From Glutamicibacter sp. MNS18 (GTDB lineage Bacteria; Actinomycetota; Actinomycetes; Actinomycetales; Micrococcaceae), in NCBI RefSeq assembly GCF_026107515.2, contig NZ_JAPCHW010000005.1, positions 62,001 through 126,000 of the forward strand: a stretch of DNA of 64,000 nucleotides, in the 5' to 3' direction. The position numbers were made by a program, and so were the translations under genes. Shown in pieces: positions 26,166 to 34,452 of this stretch. The stretch's first letter is position 1. Every line of letters starts with the position of its first letter. The notes under the pieces are model-generated. The model did not search any database. It saw only the letters and a list, made by a program, of their open reading frames with translations, and was not told the origin of the DNA.

Positions 26166-26837
26166 ATGCCGAGTTCAGCATTGCAGGAGATCACTGAAGG
26201 TCGCCGATTGTCATATCTGCGAGAGTACTTTGATGGTGCCGACACCGATGCGCCGCGATTTACCGGGTCGCAATTCGAGTCGTTCCTAGCCGAGTCGCAA
26301 GACCCTAATCAGATAGCCGCCGCGGATTTGCTCGCAGTCTCCATGTTGTCCGTGAACGTTCCGGCTGCAGCGTCATTGAAAATCTGTGGCTCCCTGCAAG
26401 AAAAAATCACTGTGCTGTTATCGTGCCTCCCCGTGGAGCTGAAATTCGAAGAACTGACGGACCAGGAATTCGAGGAGTATCTTGGGGCTCGAAGTCCTGC
26501 TGAAAAGTTATGGAATTTGCTGCGTCAAAAAGACGGAACGCCATGGGGGATAGGGCAAACCACCGCAAGCAAGATCCTTGCGCGCAAACGCCCACATCTC
26601 ATACCCATATATGATTCCGTGATTGCAAATATCACCGGAATGCCAAATAGTCTGCATCAGTGGACGCGATGGAGGGCCGCCTTCGCCTCTAACGCCACCG
26701 GTCAATCGTCAATGCAAGAACAGCTCACGGAGCTCCGGGCTGCTGCTGGATTGACGCAGATATCGTTGCTCCGAACGCTGGATGTTGTTTTGTGGATGGA
26801 GGGGCGAGACAAGGTAAAGCGGACGGCGGTGCGGTAG
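26166..26837 (+). CDS. DUF6308-like protein with a helix-hairpin-helix glycosylase-type core
   Basis: A 223-residue soluble protein in lower-GC DNA. Residues 126-153 read PWGIGQTTASKILARK then PHLIPIYDS. This matches the helix-hairpin-helix of base-excision glycosylases in spacing: the GIG hairpin (128-130) is followed 22 residues later by Asp150, as in MutY (GVG to catalytic Asp). The iron-sulfur Cys set is absent. I relate it to the DUF6308 family; glycosylase-like activity is inference. ATG at 26166 follows GGGGGAA; the frame is open from 26025. The stop overlaps the GTG of the next gene (TAGTG), so the two are coupled. Confidence 0.6.
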   Translation: MPSSALQEITEGRRLSYLREYFDGADTDAPRFTGSQFESFLAESQDPNQIAAADLLAVSMLSVNVPAAASLKICGSLQEKITVLLSCLPVELKFEELTDQEFEEYLGARSPAEKLWNLLRQKDGTPWGIGQTTASKILARKRPHLIPIYDSVIANITGMPNSLHQWTRWRAAFASNATGQSSMQEQLTELRAAAGLTQISLLRTLDVVLWMEGRDKVKRTAVR

Positions 26838-27508
26838 TGACAGGCATCGAGAGCCCGGGTTCCCAGATTTTGGATCCGTTCGGTGCCGAGCGAAGCGACC
26901 AGAAATTCAAGGCCGCGTGGAATGTCTTCGCGATGACTTGCGGAATGTTCATGGCTCCGGAACCCTCGTATCAAGCATGGTTCGCGCACTATTTAATTTC
27001 CCAATACGGAATCGACAGGATCGCGCGCGAACCGGTAATCCATATTCGCCCTCTTCCTGAATCGCCATTCAAGGCGAGATTTACCGGTAGCGAATTACGT
27101 CCAGATGTGGTGGTAACAAAAGCCCCAGGGATCATGATGCCCCACTATGCCAATCGTTTGGCCAAGGCCGACGACGAGACGGGTATAGGTTTGTTGGGGC
27201 ATCTGAGTGTGATCTCCGAGCTGAAGGTCGCGGCAACTCAGACGGGCGGACTGGATTTTAAAGCAGTCTGCAAGGATATTGATAAATTACGTTTTCTGCT
27301 TGACGCCCATAGGACGATCTACCCGCGAGCGAGCTCCCCGGTAGCCTATCTGTGTATTCTCGATAACCATCCTCGGCGCAAGAAGTTCAGATTTGAAGAG
27401 ATCCAACAGCTTGCACATCACGATGACCCACTTCTGAAGGTGGAAGTCCTGTATTCGGAGGCAGCGGAAGTTCCGAACCTGCCGGACGATGGTGTTCTAC
27501 GACGCTGA
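26837..27508 (+). CDS. PD-(D/E)XK nuclease-like protein
   Basis: A 223-residue soluble protein partnered with the preceding gene. RPDVVV (Pro89, Asp90) and, after a loop, SELKV (Glu128, Lys130) give the spacing and hydrophobic setting of a PD-(D/E)XK nuclease core, and KDIDKLRFLL after it is the following helix seen in such folds. No named family is recognised. GTG at 26837 overlaps the upstream stop by one base; ATG at 26792 is an alternative that would overlap by 46 bp. Codon use is less GC-rich than in flanking genes. Function as a nuclease is inferred from motif only. Confidence 0.55.
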   Translation: MTGIESPGSQILDPFGAERSDQKFKAAWNVFAMTCGMFMAPEPSYQAWFAHYLISQYGIDRIAREPVIHIRPLPESPFKARFTGSELRPDVVVTKAPGIMMPHYANRLAKADDETGIGLLGHLSVISELKVAATQTGGLDFKAVCKDIDKLRFLLDAHRTIYPRASSPVAYLCILDNHPRRKKFRFEEIQQLAHHDDPLLKVEVLYSEAAEVPNLPDDGVLRR

Positions 27509-27646
27509 CCTACTCCCGCCGGCTTTTCCGCAAGAGTTCAGTATGGGTGAGTGCTCCACGCAAACCATAAAGTGGTTCTCTCGCGAATTAACCCAGTCGC
27601 GCTTCGTGCCATAGAGTTAAAACCGCAGCAATTGAAGGGAACCACC

Positions 27647-28453
27647 ATGGCCAAGCAGTCGTTTTTTGCCCGACTTTTCCGGATCGGCAGATCCAACGCA
27701 CACGCCGCACTGGATTCGATCGAGGATCCACAACGGATGCTTGACCAATCGGTCCGCGACTACACGAACAATATTTCCGAGGCCGAATCGGCCGTAGCGC
27801 AAACCATCGGGAACCTGCGGATGCAGGAAGAGGACCATGCCAAGGCGCTACGCGATGCCAAGGAATGGGGTGGCAAGGCCCTGGCCGCCTCGAACAAGGC
27901 CGATGAATTCAATGCGGCCGGTGATTCCGCCAACGCGCAGAAGTTCAACCAGCTGGCCACCATGGCCATCCAGAAACAGATGGCCAGCGAAAAGGCCGCT
28001 GCCGCGCTGGAACCCACCATCCGTACCCAGCAGGAAGTCGTCCAGCGGCTGAAAACCGGTTTGGACTCCATGAAGGCCAAGCGCCAGGAGCTGGTTGCCA
28101 AGCGCAATGAGCTGGTGGCCCGGGCACGCAATGCCAAGACCCAGGGGCAGATGATGGATGCGCTCAAGTCCCTGGATCTGGGGGACCCCACCTCGGAAAT
28201 CAGCCGGTTCGAAGCCCAGGTCCGCCAGGATGAGGCCAAGGCCCGTGGTGCCGCCGAACTGGCTGCATCCTCCCTGGACTCGCAGTTCGCCGAACTCGAG
28301 GATCTGGGCAAGGACGCCGAGATCGAGGCGCGCTTGGCCGCACTGAAACCCGCGGCGGACATCGTTGATGAAGCCCCGGCCGCAGTGGACGAAGGCACTC
28401 CGCAGCTTTCCGAAATCGAAGCCCGTCTCGCGGCACTGAAGAAACAGCACTGA
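27647..28453 (+). CDS. pspA: PspA/IM30-family envelope-stress protein
   Basis: A 268-residue coiled-coil protein of the phage-shock/IM30 (ESCRT-III-like) family that assembles on damaged membrane. The N-terminal amphipathic helix FFARLFRIGRSNAHAALD is followed by EDPQRMLDQSVRDYTNNI, both typical, and long heptad helices to about residue 220. The C-terminal tail repeats the segment EIEARLAALK twice. ATG at 27647 with AAGGGA fits the family; the longer upstream frame does not. It faces a kinase-regulator-DUF4097 operon, the gene set of Lia-type envelope stress systems. Confidence 0.9.
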   Translation: MAKQSFFARLFRIGRSNAHAALDSIEDPQRMLDQSVRDYTNNISEAESAVAQTIGNLRMQEEDHAKALRDAKEWGGKALAASNKADEFNAAGDSANAQKFNQLATMAIQKQMASEKAAAALEPTIRTQQEVVQRLKTGLDSMKAKRQELVAKRNELVARARNAKTQGQMMDALKSLDLGDPTSEISRFEAQVRQDEAKARGAAELAASSLDSQFAELEDLGKDAEIEARLAALKPAADIVDEAPAAVDEGTPQLSEIEARLAALKKQH

Positions 28454-28456
28454 CAG

Positions 28457-28498
28457 CAATGGCCGCCAGGTTCCCTGCAGGGAACCTGGCGGCCATTG
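28457..28498. terminator. Perfect 42-bp palindrome between converging genes
   Basis: Bases 28457-28477 are exactly mirrored by 28478-28498 (21 bp each side, centre CTGCAG). It starts 3 bp after the pspA stop and 27 bp before the DUF4097 stop, so as RNA it would form a very stable hairpin ending both transcripts. No long T tract follows. A loop-free palindrome of this length is unusual for a simple terminator. Confidence 0.75.
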
Positions 28499-28524
28499 TC
28501 ATGGGTTACCGCTGGTGTGCCGGG

Positions 28525-29352
28525 TCATGAAGCCGGGCGCAGCACCACATTTCCGGCCGAGACGTCCATGGTGACCTGGTGCGCCGAATCGCTGGCGGTG
28601 GCCAACCGGTTGTCCAGATTGCCTGCCGAGACCGTGGAGCGGACATCGTAGCCGGCCTCCGGCAGGGTCAGATCCAGCATTCCGGCGCTGACTTCGCCCT
28701 GCACCGAAGCCGGTGCACTGCCGCTGAACACGCCGTCCAGGCGTCCGGCCGATATATCGAACCGGGCGGTGTGCACATCGGCCAGCTCCACCGTGGCTTG
28801 CCCGGCACCGAGGCGGAGGTCAACGGAGTCGGCTGCGCCCAAGGCCACCAACCGTCCGGCACTCATATCCATATCCAGGGTCTTGAAGTCGCCTTCGGTG
28901 ATGAACTCGCCTGCGGCCAGGCTCAGCTGCACATCCAGCTGCCCGTCGTTCAGGAACTCGGGCAAGGACAGTACAACAACCGAGGGGCGCGAATCGCAGC
29001 CGAAGAAGCACCAGTTGCCCCAGCCACCGGGGGAGTCGACGACCAGCGTGTTACCCCGGCGTTCCAGGTCCCACGCCCCGCGTGAGGAGCGGACCTCCAA
29101 GCGGGCCTCGGTGATGTCGGCGAACTGCAGGGTGAATTCCCCGGCGTTGGCTTCCACTTCCAGGGTGTCGATGCCGGTGGCATCGGCGGTCTGCACCGAA
29201 TCGGTGCGATTCAGCGAGGTGATCGAGGACCAGCTGGTGCCCAGCACCAGGCCGAGCAGCACCAGCCCGCCGAGCACGGACAGGATGATGGTCAGGGACT
29301 TGTTCCGGGTTCCGGGTCCCCGGGGGGTGTGTGGAACGGTGTTGGTACTCAT
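28525..29352 (-). CDS. DUF4097 membrane-anchored beta-repeat protein (LiaG-like)
   Basis: A 275-residue protein with a short cytosolic N-terminus, one membrane helix (about residues 20-42) and an external domain of beta-helix-type repeats. The repeats carry the recurring SAG motif (MSAGRLV, ISAGRLD, VSAGMLD, VSAGNLD, VSAGNVV), the mark of DUF4097. Two Cys in WCFFGC may pair. LiaG of the Bacillus Lia system belongs to this family. It is last in an operon with a kinase and regulator; its ATG overlaps the regulator stop (ATGA). Confidence 0.85.
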   Translation of the reverse strand: MSTNTVPHTPRGPGTRNKSLTIILSVLGGLVLLGLVLGTSWSSITSLNRTDSVQTADATGIDTLEVEANAGEFTLQFADITEARLEVRSSRGAWDLERRGNTLVVDSPGGWGNWCFFGCDSRPSVVVLSLPEFLNDGQLDVQLSLAAGEFITEGDFKTLDMDMSAGRLVALGAADSVDLRLGAGQATVELADVHTARFDISAGRLDGVFSGSAPASVQGEVSAGMLDLTLPEAGYDVRSTVSAGNLDNRLATASDSAHQVTMDVSAGNVVLRPAS

Positions 29353-30038
29353 GGGGTGTTCCTGTCTGTGGTGGTGGTGCCCAGGGTCTGGATGTGGGCC
29401 AGTGCAGCGAGTACGCGCCGGTTGCCCGACCCGTCGGCCTCCAGGCCGAGCTTCTGGAAGATGGAGGTGATGTATTTTTCCACGCTGGCTTCGGAGAGGA
29501 AAAGCAGTTTGGCGATGGCCTGGTTGGACTTGCCCTCGGCCAGGGCCGCGAGCACAGACCGTTCACGGTCGGTCAGTCGCTGCATACGGTCGTCATGGTT
29601 ACGTCGGGTCAACAGCTGTGCCACCACTTCCTGGTCCAGTACCGTGCCGCCGGAGCCGATCTGCTCCAGGGACTCGACGAAGTCGGAAACATCCGCCACT
29701 CGGTCCTTGAGCAGGTAGCCCAGGGCGCCGGTTTGCGTGGCGATCAGCTCCGAGGCGTAGCGTTCCTCCACGTACTGGGAAAGCACCAGCAGCGGGGTGT
29801 TCGGGTAACGCCGGCGTAGTTCCAGCGCCGCGCGGATCCCCTCATCGGTGTAGGTCGGGGGCAAGCGCACATCCAGGATGCACAACTCGGGGAACTGCCC
29901 ATCCCCGGCGGCCTGCAGCACCTCGAAGAGGTCGCTGGTGTCGGGCAGGGCCGCGGTGACCTGGTGCCCGGAATGCTCCAGCAACCGGACCAGTCCTTCG
30001 CGTAGCAGGACGGAATCCTCACAGATCAGGATGCGCAT
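29349..30038 (-). CDS. NarL/LuxR-type response regulator
   Basis: A 229-residue two-component regulator. The receiver domain (residues 1-125) has the acidic pair in CEDS and phospho-acceptor Asp56 in CILDVRLP. The output domain is a LuxR-type helix-turn-helix, RLTDRERSVLAALAEGKSN. ATG at 30038 with GGAGGTG is preferred, although the frame is open further. It overlaps the kinase stop by 13 bp and the DUF4097 start by 4 bp, so the three are co-translated. Probable targets are this operon and perhaps pspA next door. Confidence 0.9.
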   Translation of the reverse strand: MRILICEDSVLLREGLVRLLEHSGHQVTAALPDTSDLFEVLQAAGDGQFPELCILDVRLPPTYTDEGIRAALELRRRYPNTPLLVLSQYVEERYASELIATQTGALGYLLKDRVADVSDFVESLEQIGSGGTVLDQEVVAQLLTRRNHDDRMQRLTDRERSVLAALAEGKSNQAIAKLLFLSEASVEKYITSIFQKLGLEADGSGNRRVLAALAHIQTLGTTTTDRNTP

Positions 30039-31300
30039 GGTACGTTCACCTCCAATGCGGTCGGGCCGCCGTGCGGGCTGTCCAGGTGCAGGGTGCCCCC
30101 GGCCGCCAGGATGCGGTTGTGGATGCCGTCGAGCCCTCCACCGGGTTGGATGTGGGCTCCACCGACTCCATTGTCCTCGATACGTGCCCAGATCCACGGC
30201 TGGTTCTCGAACTCCCGTACCCGTACGGTAACCCGGCAGGCGGAGGCCCGTGAGTGCTTGGCGGCGTTGGTCAGTGCCTCGGCGATCGCGAAGTACACGG
30301 CGGCCTCGGCGTTCCTGCCGGCCCGGTACGGTAGCTGGATGTCGAGTGTGACCGGGATATGCGAGCGGCCGGCCACCGCGGACAGTGCCGCATCCAGCCC
30401 GCGGTCCTCCAGCACCGAGGCGTAGATGCCGCGGGTGAGCTGGCGCAGCTCGGTGATGGCCGCCTTGGTGGAGGTATGCGCCTCGGCGACCAGTTCCTTG
30501 GCCTGCTCGGGGTTGGAATCGATCTGCTGGTGGGCCAGGCCCAGGGCCATGGCCACCGAAACCAGGCGGGGCTGGACCCCGTCATGCAGGTCGCGTTCTA
30601 TGCGGGTGCGTTCCACCTCGGCGGCGCGCACCGCGCCTTCACGTTGCACGCTGCTGGTGTAGGCCCGTTCGGCCAGTACCGTTTCACGGGCGACGGCCCC
30701 GACGATGGCGGTGGCAATCGCCCGGTGCAGGAAGACCAGGCCGACCACCACCGCGGCACCGGCCAGTGCCACCAGGATCAGCCAGGGTGCCTGGGCCGAG
30801 GTCAGCTCCCAGCCGCCGAGGGTGTAGACCACCGGGGTCTCGGTCAACGGCGCGAAGGCCAGAATCGCCGAGGAGATGCTCCAACGCAGCGCCCCGAGCA
30901 TGAAGGCGCCGATGAGGGTCGCGATGGCGAAGCTGCCGAAGGCGGCCCACATGCGCCCATTGGCCAGGTTCCGGCCAAGCGAGCGTAGCCAGGCGCCGAA
31001 GCCGGGCTCGGTGCGTGGGCGCCAACGCAGCGGCGCCACCGGCAGGTCGTAGAGTTCGCTGACCCGTTCGATTTCCAGCCAGGACAGGCCGAAGACCGCA
31101 TAGAGCAGCCCGACCAGCAGCAGCAGGCCGATACCGACCAGGAAAACCAGGCCGATACCGGTGGCGAGCCACGCGGCCAGCAAGGGCAGGATGACCAGGC
31201 CGATGGTGCCCAGTAACGCCAGCTGCAACAGGGTGTAGAGGAACCTCAGGGGCGGGCGGGACGTTCCCGGAGGCGCGGTATGTGATGCTGTGGAAGTCAT
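30026..31300 (-). CDS. Two-component sensor histidine kinase (NarL/LiaS type)
   Basis: A 424-residue membrane kinase. About six N-terminal helices with a DUF1707/sensor-like region (residues 20-200) are followed by a HisKA_3 domain with phospho-acceptor His239 in RIERDLHDGVQPRL and an ATPase domain with AEALTNAAKHS (N-box) and GGGLDGIHNRI (G-box). All catalytic residues are intact, in contrast to the sensor-like protein at 22852. It is first in the kinase-regulator-DUF4097 operon and probably senses envelope damage, by analogy with LiaS; that signal is inferred. Confidence 0.9.
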   Translation of the reverse strand: MTSTASHTAPPGTSRPPLRFLYTLLQLALLGTIGLVILPLLAAWLATGIGLVFLVGIGLLLLVGLLYAVFGLSWLEIERVSELYDLPVAPLRWRPRTEPGFGAWLRSLGRNLANGRMWAAFGSFAIATLIGAFMLGALRWSISSAILAFAPLTETPVVYTLGGWELTSAQAPWLILVALAGAAVVVGLVFLHRAIATAIVGAVARETVLAERAYTSSVQREGAVRAAEVERTRIERDLHDGVQPRLVSVAMALGLAHQQIDSNPEQAKELVAEAHTSTKAAITELRQLTRGIYASVLEDRGLDAALSAVAGRSHIPVTLDIQLPYRAGRNAEAAVYFAIAEALTNAAKHSRASACRVTVRVREFENQPWIWARIEDNGVGGAHIQPGGGLDGIHNRILAAGGTLHLDSPHGGPTALEVNVPCAS

Positions 31301-31374
31301 ACTCCAACACTATGGTCAGCACCCTTGCACCCAACACCGAGGGAGCCGGAGAAGATCATTACGGAAAACCCGAA

Positions 31375-31794
31375 TTAAGCGGGATCCCCCATGGCCTCCG
31401 GGCTCATCCACGCGATTTCCCACACATGCCCATCTGGATCCTGCACGGCACCCTGATACATGCCCGGGAAGGGTTCGTCCGCATCGCGGTAGACGCTGCC
31501 GCCACCGGCCACGGCCTGTGCCAGGAATTCGTCGACCCCCTCACGGGTGTCGGAGGACAACGCGTTAAGCACCTCACGGTCGTTCCGGCCCAGCGTCGGG
31601 GTATCCCCCTGGGCGAGGAAACCGGCAAAGTAGTCGCGCTTGAGCACCATCACGGAAATCACGTCGCTGATCATCCACGACGTGACATTGGCATCGGAAA
31701 AGGTCTCGTTCTTTGTGAATCCCAGTGCGCCGTAGAACGTGTCAGCCTGGGCCAGATCATTGGTCGGGATGTTGATGAAGATCATGCGGCTCAT
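31375..31794 (-). CDS. VOC-superfamily glyoxalase/bleomycin-resistance-like protein
   Basis: A 139-residue protein with two beta-alpha-beta-beta-beta units of the vicinal oxygen chelate fold. It starts MSRMIFINIPTNDLAQADTF, and the C-terminal DPDGHVWEIAWM has the conserved Glu that often binds metal. It belongs to the widespread PhnB/YaeR-like lactoylglutathione-lyase-related group whose substrates are mostly unknown. ATG at 31794 follows GAGGTG; the open frame upstream is not used by the family. Single gene. Confidence 0.85.
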   Translation of the reverse strand: MSRMIFINIPTNDLAQADTFYGALGFTKNETFSDANVTSWMISDVISVMVLKRDYFAGFLAQGDTPTLGRNDREVLNALSSDTREGVDEFLAQAVAGGGSVYRDADEPFPGMYQGAVQDPDGHVWEIAWMSPEAMGDPA

Positions 31795-32008
31795 GGAGCA
31801 CCTCGCAGATGGTTGGACGATGACCGAATCCGGGCGGTCAAACGGGCCCTTCCCACTTTCCTCCACCGGTACTGCCACGGCAAGGGGTTGACAATGGATT
31901 TCTGAAGCTTCACAGCAATAAGGCCAATGACCACAAGGTTCACGTAGATTGGAACAGGAGTCCCCGCCGAGACGGGGTTGATCGAGCCAGCAAGGAAGAA
32001 CAGCGCCT

Positions 32009-32446
32009 ATGTCCCGAAGTGCACGAACCGGCACGATCCTGATGGCGACCGGACTGGCTGCAGCCCTGCTTGCCTCCTGCGGTGCCGGTGAGTTCGAGCA
32101 GGCCGTCCTGGAACAGGCGGCACAGCAAGAGGGACCGTTTTCATTGCCGGCCCAGGGCACGCCGGTTGAGCAGTGGGATCGTGTAGTGATCGTCTGCCCG
32201 TACATGTACGTGCCGGAGGAGTTCGACCCGGACTTCGCCAAGGCCATCACCAACACCGATGAGTTCCTCGATGATTCCTCGCAATGGCTGATCTTCGCCC
32301 AGGCAGATCAGCCGGGGATGTTGCGCCTGCCCCGTGACACCGTCGATTTCTGTTCCGACGGGTTGTCGACCGACCCGATGGAATCCGGGCAGTTGTGGAC
32401 GGCGACCGCAGCCGATGGCCGTTGGATGCTCACCCCGGTGGGTTAG
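32009..32446 (+). CDS. Small secreted lipoprotein, unknown function
   Basis: A 145-residue exported lipoprotein: basic N-terminus, hydrophobic core TILMATGLAAALL and lipobox LASC. The mature part has two further Cys (in VVIVCPYMY and VDFCSDGL) that could form a disulfide. I do not recognise the fold or family. It is a single gene whose 3' side faces the thioesterase gene across a terminator hairpin. Confidence 0.65.
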   Translation: MSRSARTGTILMATGLAAALLASCGAGEFEQAVLEQAAQQEGPFSLPAQGTPVEQWDRVVIVCPYMYVPEEFDPDFAKAITNTDEFLDDSSQWLIFAQADQPGMLRLPRDTVDFCSDGLSTDPMESGQLWTATAADGRWMLTPVG

Positions 32447-32454
32447 GGGTGCCA

Positions 32455-32501
32455 CGGCAAAAAAGCGGCTTTCCCGAAGACCTGTGGTTTCGGGAAAGCC
32501 G
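32455..32501 (-). terminator. Intrinsic terminator for the thioesterase gene
   Basis: A 13-bp stem (32466-32478 with 32489-32501, CGGCTTTCCCGAA and its complement) is bordered at its left by a run of A, which reads as a T tract on the minus strand. It therefore ends the leftward thioesterase transcript and may also slow the converging lipoprotein transcript. Confidence 0.85.
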
Positions 32502-32554
32502 TGGACGTTGCGGGTGCCGCGAGGCTGAAAATCGGTGGTGTCGTTAAACCGTGA

Positions 32555-32977
32555 TCAGACCAGGGACTTGGTGATTTCCAGCGGGATACGGTCCCGGGTG
32601 TAGGTGATATGGTCGAAGCCGTGCGGTTCGGGCTGTCCGTCTTCTCCCATGTTGACGAAGACGAGCTTCTCGATCGTCAGGATGGATGCCTGGGTGAAGA
32701 TATTGCGGACCTCGGCGCGCAGGGTAATGGAGGTGCGGCCGAAGTGGGTTGCGGTCAGGCCCATCTCGATCAGGTCGCCTTCCTTGGCGGAGGCGACGAA
32801 GTTGATCTCGGACATGTACTTGGTGACAACATGCTTGTTGCCCAACTGGATGATCGAGTAGATTGCCGCTTCCTCGTCGATCCAGCGCAGCAGGGAACCA
32901 CCGAAGAGGGTTCCGTTGGCGTTCAGGTCCTCGGGACGGACCCATTTACGTGTGTGGAAAGTGATTGATTCAGCCAT
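32555..32977 (-). CDS. Hotdog-fold acyl-CoA thioesterase (YciA/Acot type)
   Basis: A 140-residue thioesterase that hydrolyses acyl-CoA to free acid and CoA. The central helix signature LNANGTLFGGSLLRWIDEEA includes the catalytic Asn/Asp-type positions of the YciA/BACH group, and EINFVASAKEGDLIEM is the following strand pair. Length and frame are normal. It stands alone upstream of a divergent glutaminase gene, with no fatty acid genes beside it. Confidence 0.88.
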   Translation of the reverse strand: MAESITFHTRKWVRPEDLNANGTLFGGSLLRWIDEEAAIYSIIQLGNKHVVTKYMSEINFVASAKEGDLIEMGLTATHFGRTSITLRAEVRNIFTQASILTIEKLVFVNMGEDGQPEPHGFDHITYTRDRIPLEITKSLV

Positions 32978-33164
32978 GTTTTAACCCTATGCGGCCTCGG
33001 GGCTGCGCGCAGTAACCTGCCCGACACTGTTGGGAATTACACATTCAGTAGATGACCAGCATCTTTGAATGCCGAGCCAGACATGGTGGAATGTGTTGCA
33101 GGGCGAGATCGGACGAACGGGGCTTACTGGAGCGTCCCACTTATGGCACGGACAGGAGGCATCA

Positions 33165-34172
33165 GTGATTCCAAACGACTACAGCGATGTCAAGCAGCAG
33201 GTATCCACCGGTTCGTTGCCCGAAAAGTCCCGGATCGAGGAACTCCTGCATGGTGTGCATGAACGTTATGCCGGAATCGACGACGGAATGCTGGCCTACT
33301 ACATCCCCATTCTCGGGGAAGTCGACCCATCGCTGTTTGCCATTTCCCTGTCCAACGTCGGCGGAATCGTCCAGGGGGCAGGGGACGTGGACCACGCCTT
33401 CTCCATCCAGTCCATCTCCAAGATGTTCGTTTACGCCCTGGTGCTCCAGGAACTGGGACGCGACAGCGTGCGGGACCACATCGGCGTGAACAATACCGGC
33501 ATGTCCTTCAACTCGGTGATGGCCATCGAACTGAATGACGGGCATCCCATGAACCCCATGGTCAACGCCGGGGCCCTGGCCACGGCTGCGCTCATGCCGG
33601 GGCTGACCGCAGCGGAGAAGTGGGAGAACATCCGCGAGGGGTTGTCCGCCTTCGCCGGACGCCACCTGAAGATGGATGGCGAAGTCTACCGCTCGGAATC
33701 GCGCAGCAATGAGCGCAACAAGGCGCTGGGCCGGTTGCTGAAGGCCCACGGGCAGCTGGATGGAGAGCCGCTGGAGATTGTCGATATCTACACCCGCCAG
33801 TGCGCGTTGAAGGTCACCGCCCACGACCTGGCGATCATGGGCGCCACCCTGGCCGATGGCGGAGTCAACCCGGTGACCGGCGAACGGGTGGTCTCGGCGG
33901 ATGTCTGCCGCGATGTGCTGGCCGTGGTGGCCACCAACGGGCTGTACGAGAAGTCGGGCGAGTGGCTGTTCGAGATCGGTATTCCCGCGAAGTCCGGGGT
34001 CTCCGGAGGCATCGTGGCCATCGCCCCGGGCAAGGGGGCCATCGGGGCCTTTTCGCCGCTGCTGGATGATGCGGGCAACTCGGTGCGCTCGCAGCTGGCC
34101 ATCGGCCACCTGTCGCGAGCGCTGGGGTTGAACCTGTTTGCTTCGGCGCCGATGCGTATGCCGGTCGATTAG
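33165..34172 (+). CDS. glsA: Glutaminase
   Basis: This enzyme hydrolyses L-glutamine to glutamate and ammonia and has the serine beta-lactamase-like fold. The nucleophile and base form the S-x-x-K motif in QSISKMF (Ser83, Lys86), and NPMVNAGAL and KSGVSGGIVA are further active-site blocks. GTG at 33165 has AGGAGG six bases upstream, which outranks the ATG at 33069 in the same frame. The C-terminal STAS or ankyrin additions of some glutaminases are absent. Single gene with a usual length of 335 residues. Confidence 0.93.
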   Translation: MIPNDYSDVKQQVSTGSLPEKSRIEELLHGVHERYAGIDDGMLAYYIPILGEVDPSLFAISLSNVGGIVQGAGDVDHAFSIQSISKMFVYALVLQELGRDSVRDHIGVNNTGMSFNSVMAIELNDGHPMNPMVNAGALATAALMPGLTAAEKWENIREGLSAFAGRHLKMDGEVYRSESRSNERNKALGRLLKAHGQLDGEPLEIVDIYTRQCALKVTAHDLAIMGATLADGGVNPVTGERVVSADVCRDVLAVVATNGLYEKSGEWLFEIGIPAKSGVSGGIVAIAPGKGAIGAFSPLLDDAGNSVRSQLAIGHLSRALGLNLFASAPMRMPVD

Positions 34173-34452
34173 AAGAGATAGCGAATGTCCAGATGACTGG
34201 CCGTCTGGTCAATTATGTTGACTGCTTTAGTAACGTTTGACTGACCTGTGGTTATTGGCGTTTCGCTACTATAGGTGACGTATCAATCATGATCCTTGGG
34301 TTGACTTGCAAGTTCGCAAGCAAAGCCTGAATCTTCCTTCTATTTCACTGCAATAGCAACCAATCTGCGCAGAAATCTAGGTCAGACCTGATGGCTAGGA
34401 TACGAGCGTAGGCGCCTAATGGGGGCTCGCCGACGGGGAGGAAATCGAAATC
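34173..34452 (+). promoter_or_regulatory. Upstream region of the surface-protein operon
   Basis: 280 bp of AT-richer non-coding DNA. TTGACT at 34301-34306 starts an inverted repeat, CTTGC (34305-34309) with GCAAG (34316-34320). A second small palindrome, AGGTC-A-GACCT, is at 34379-34389. TAGGAT at 34396-34401 is a possible -10 box, giving a leader of about 45 nt that ends in GGGGAGGAAATC before the ATG at 34453. No -35 fits it well, so the promoter is only suggested. Confidence 0.35.

Noticed and set aside
25959-27646. A transposon or phage fragment as carrier of the lower-GC islet.
   Set aside because: No transposase, integrase, terminal inverted repeat or matching direct repeats could be found at its edges.
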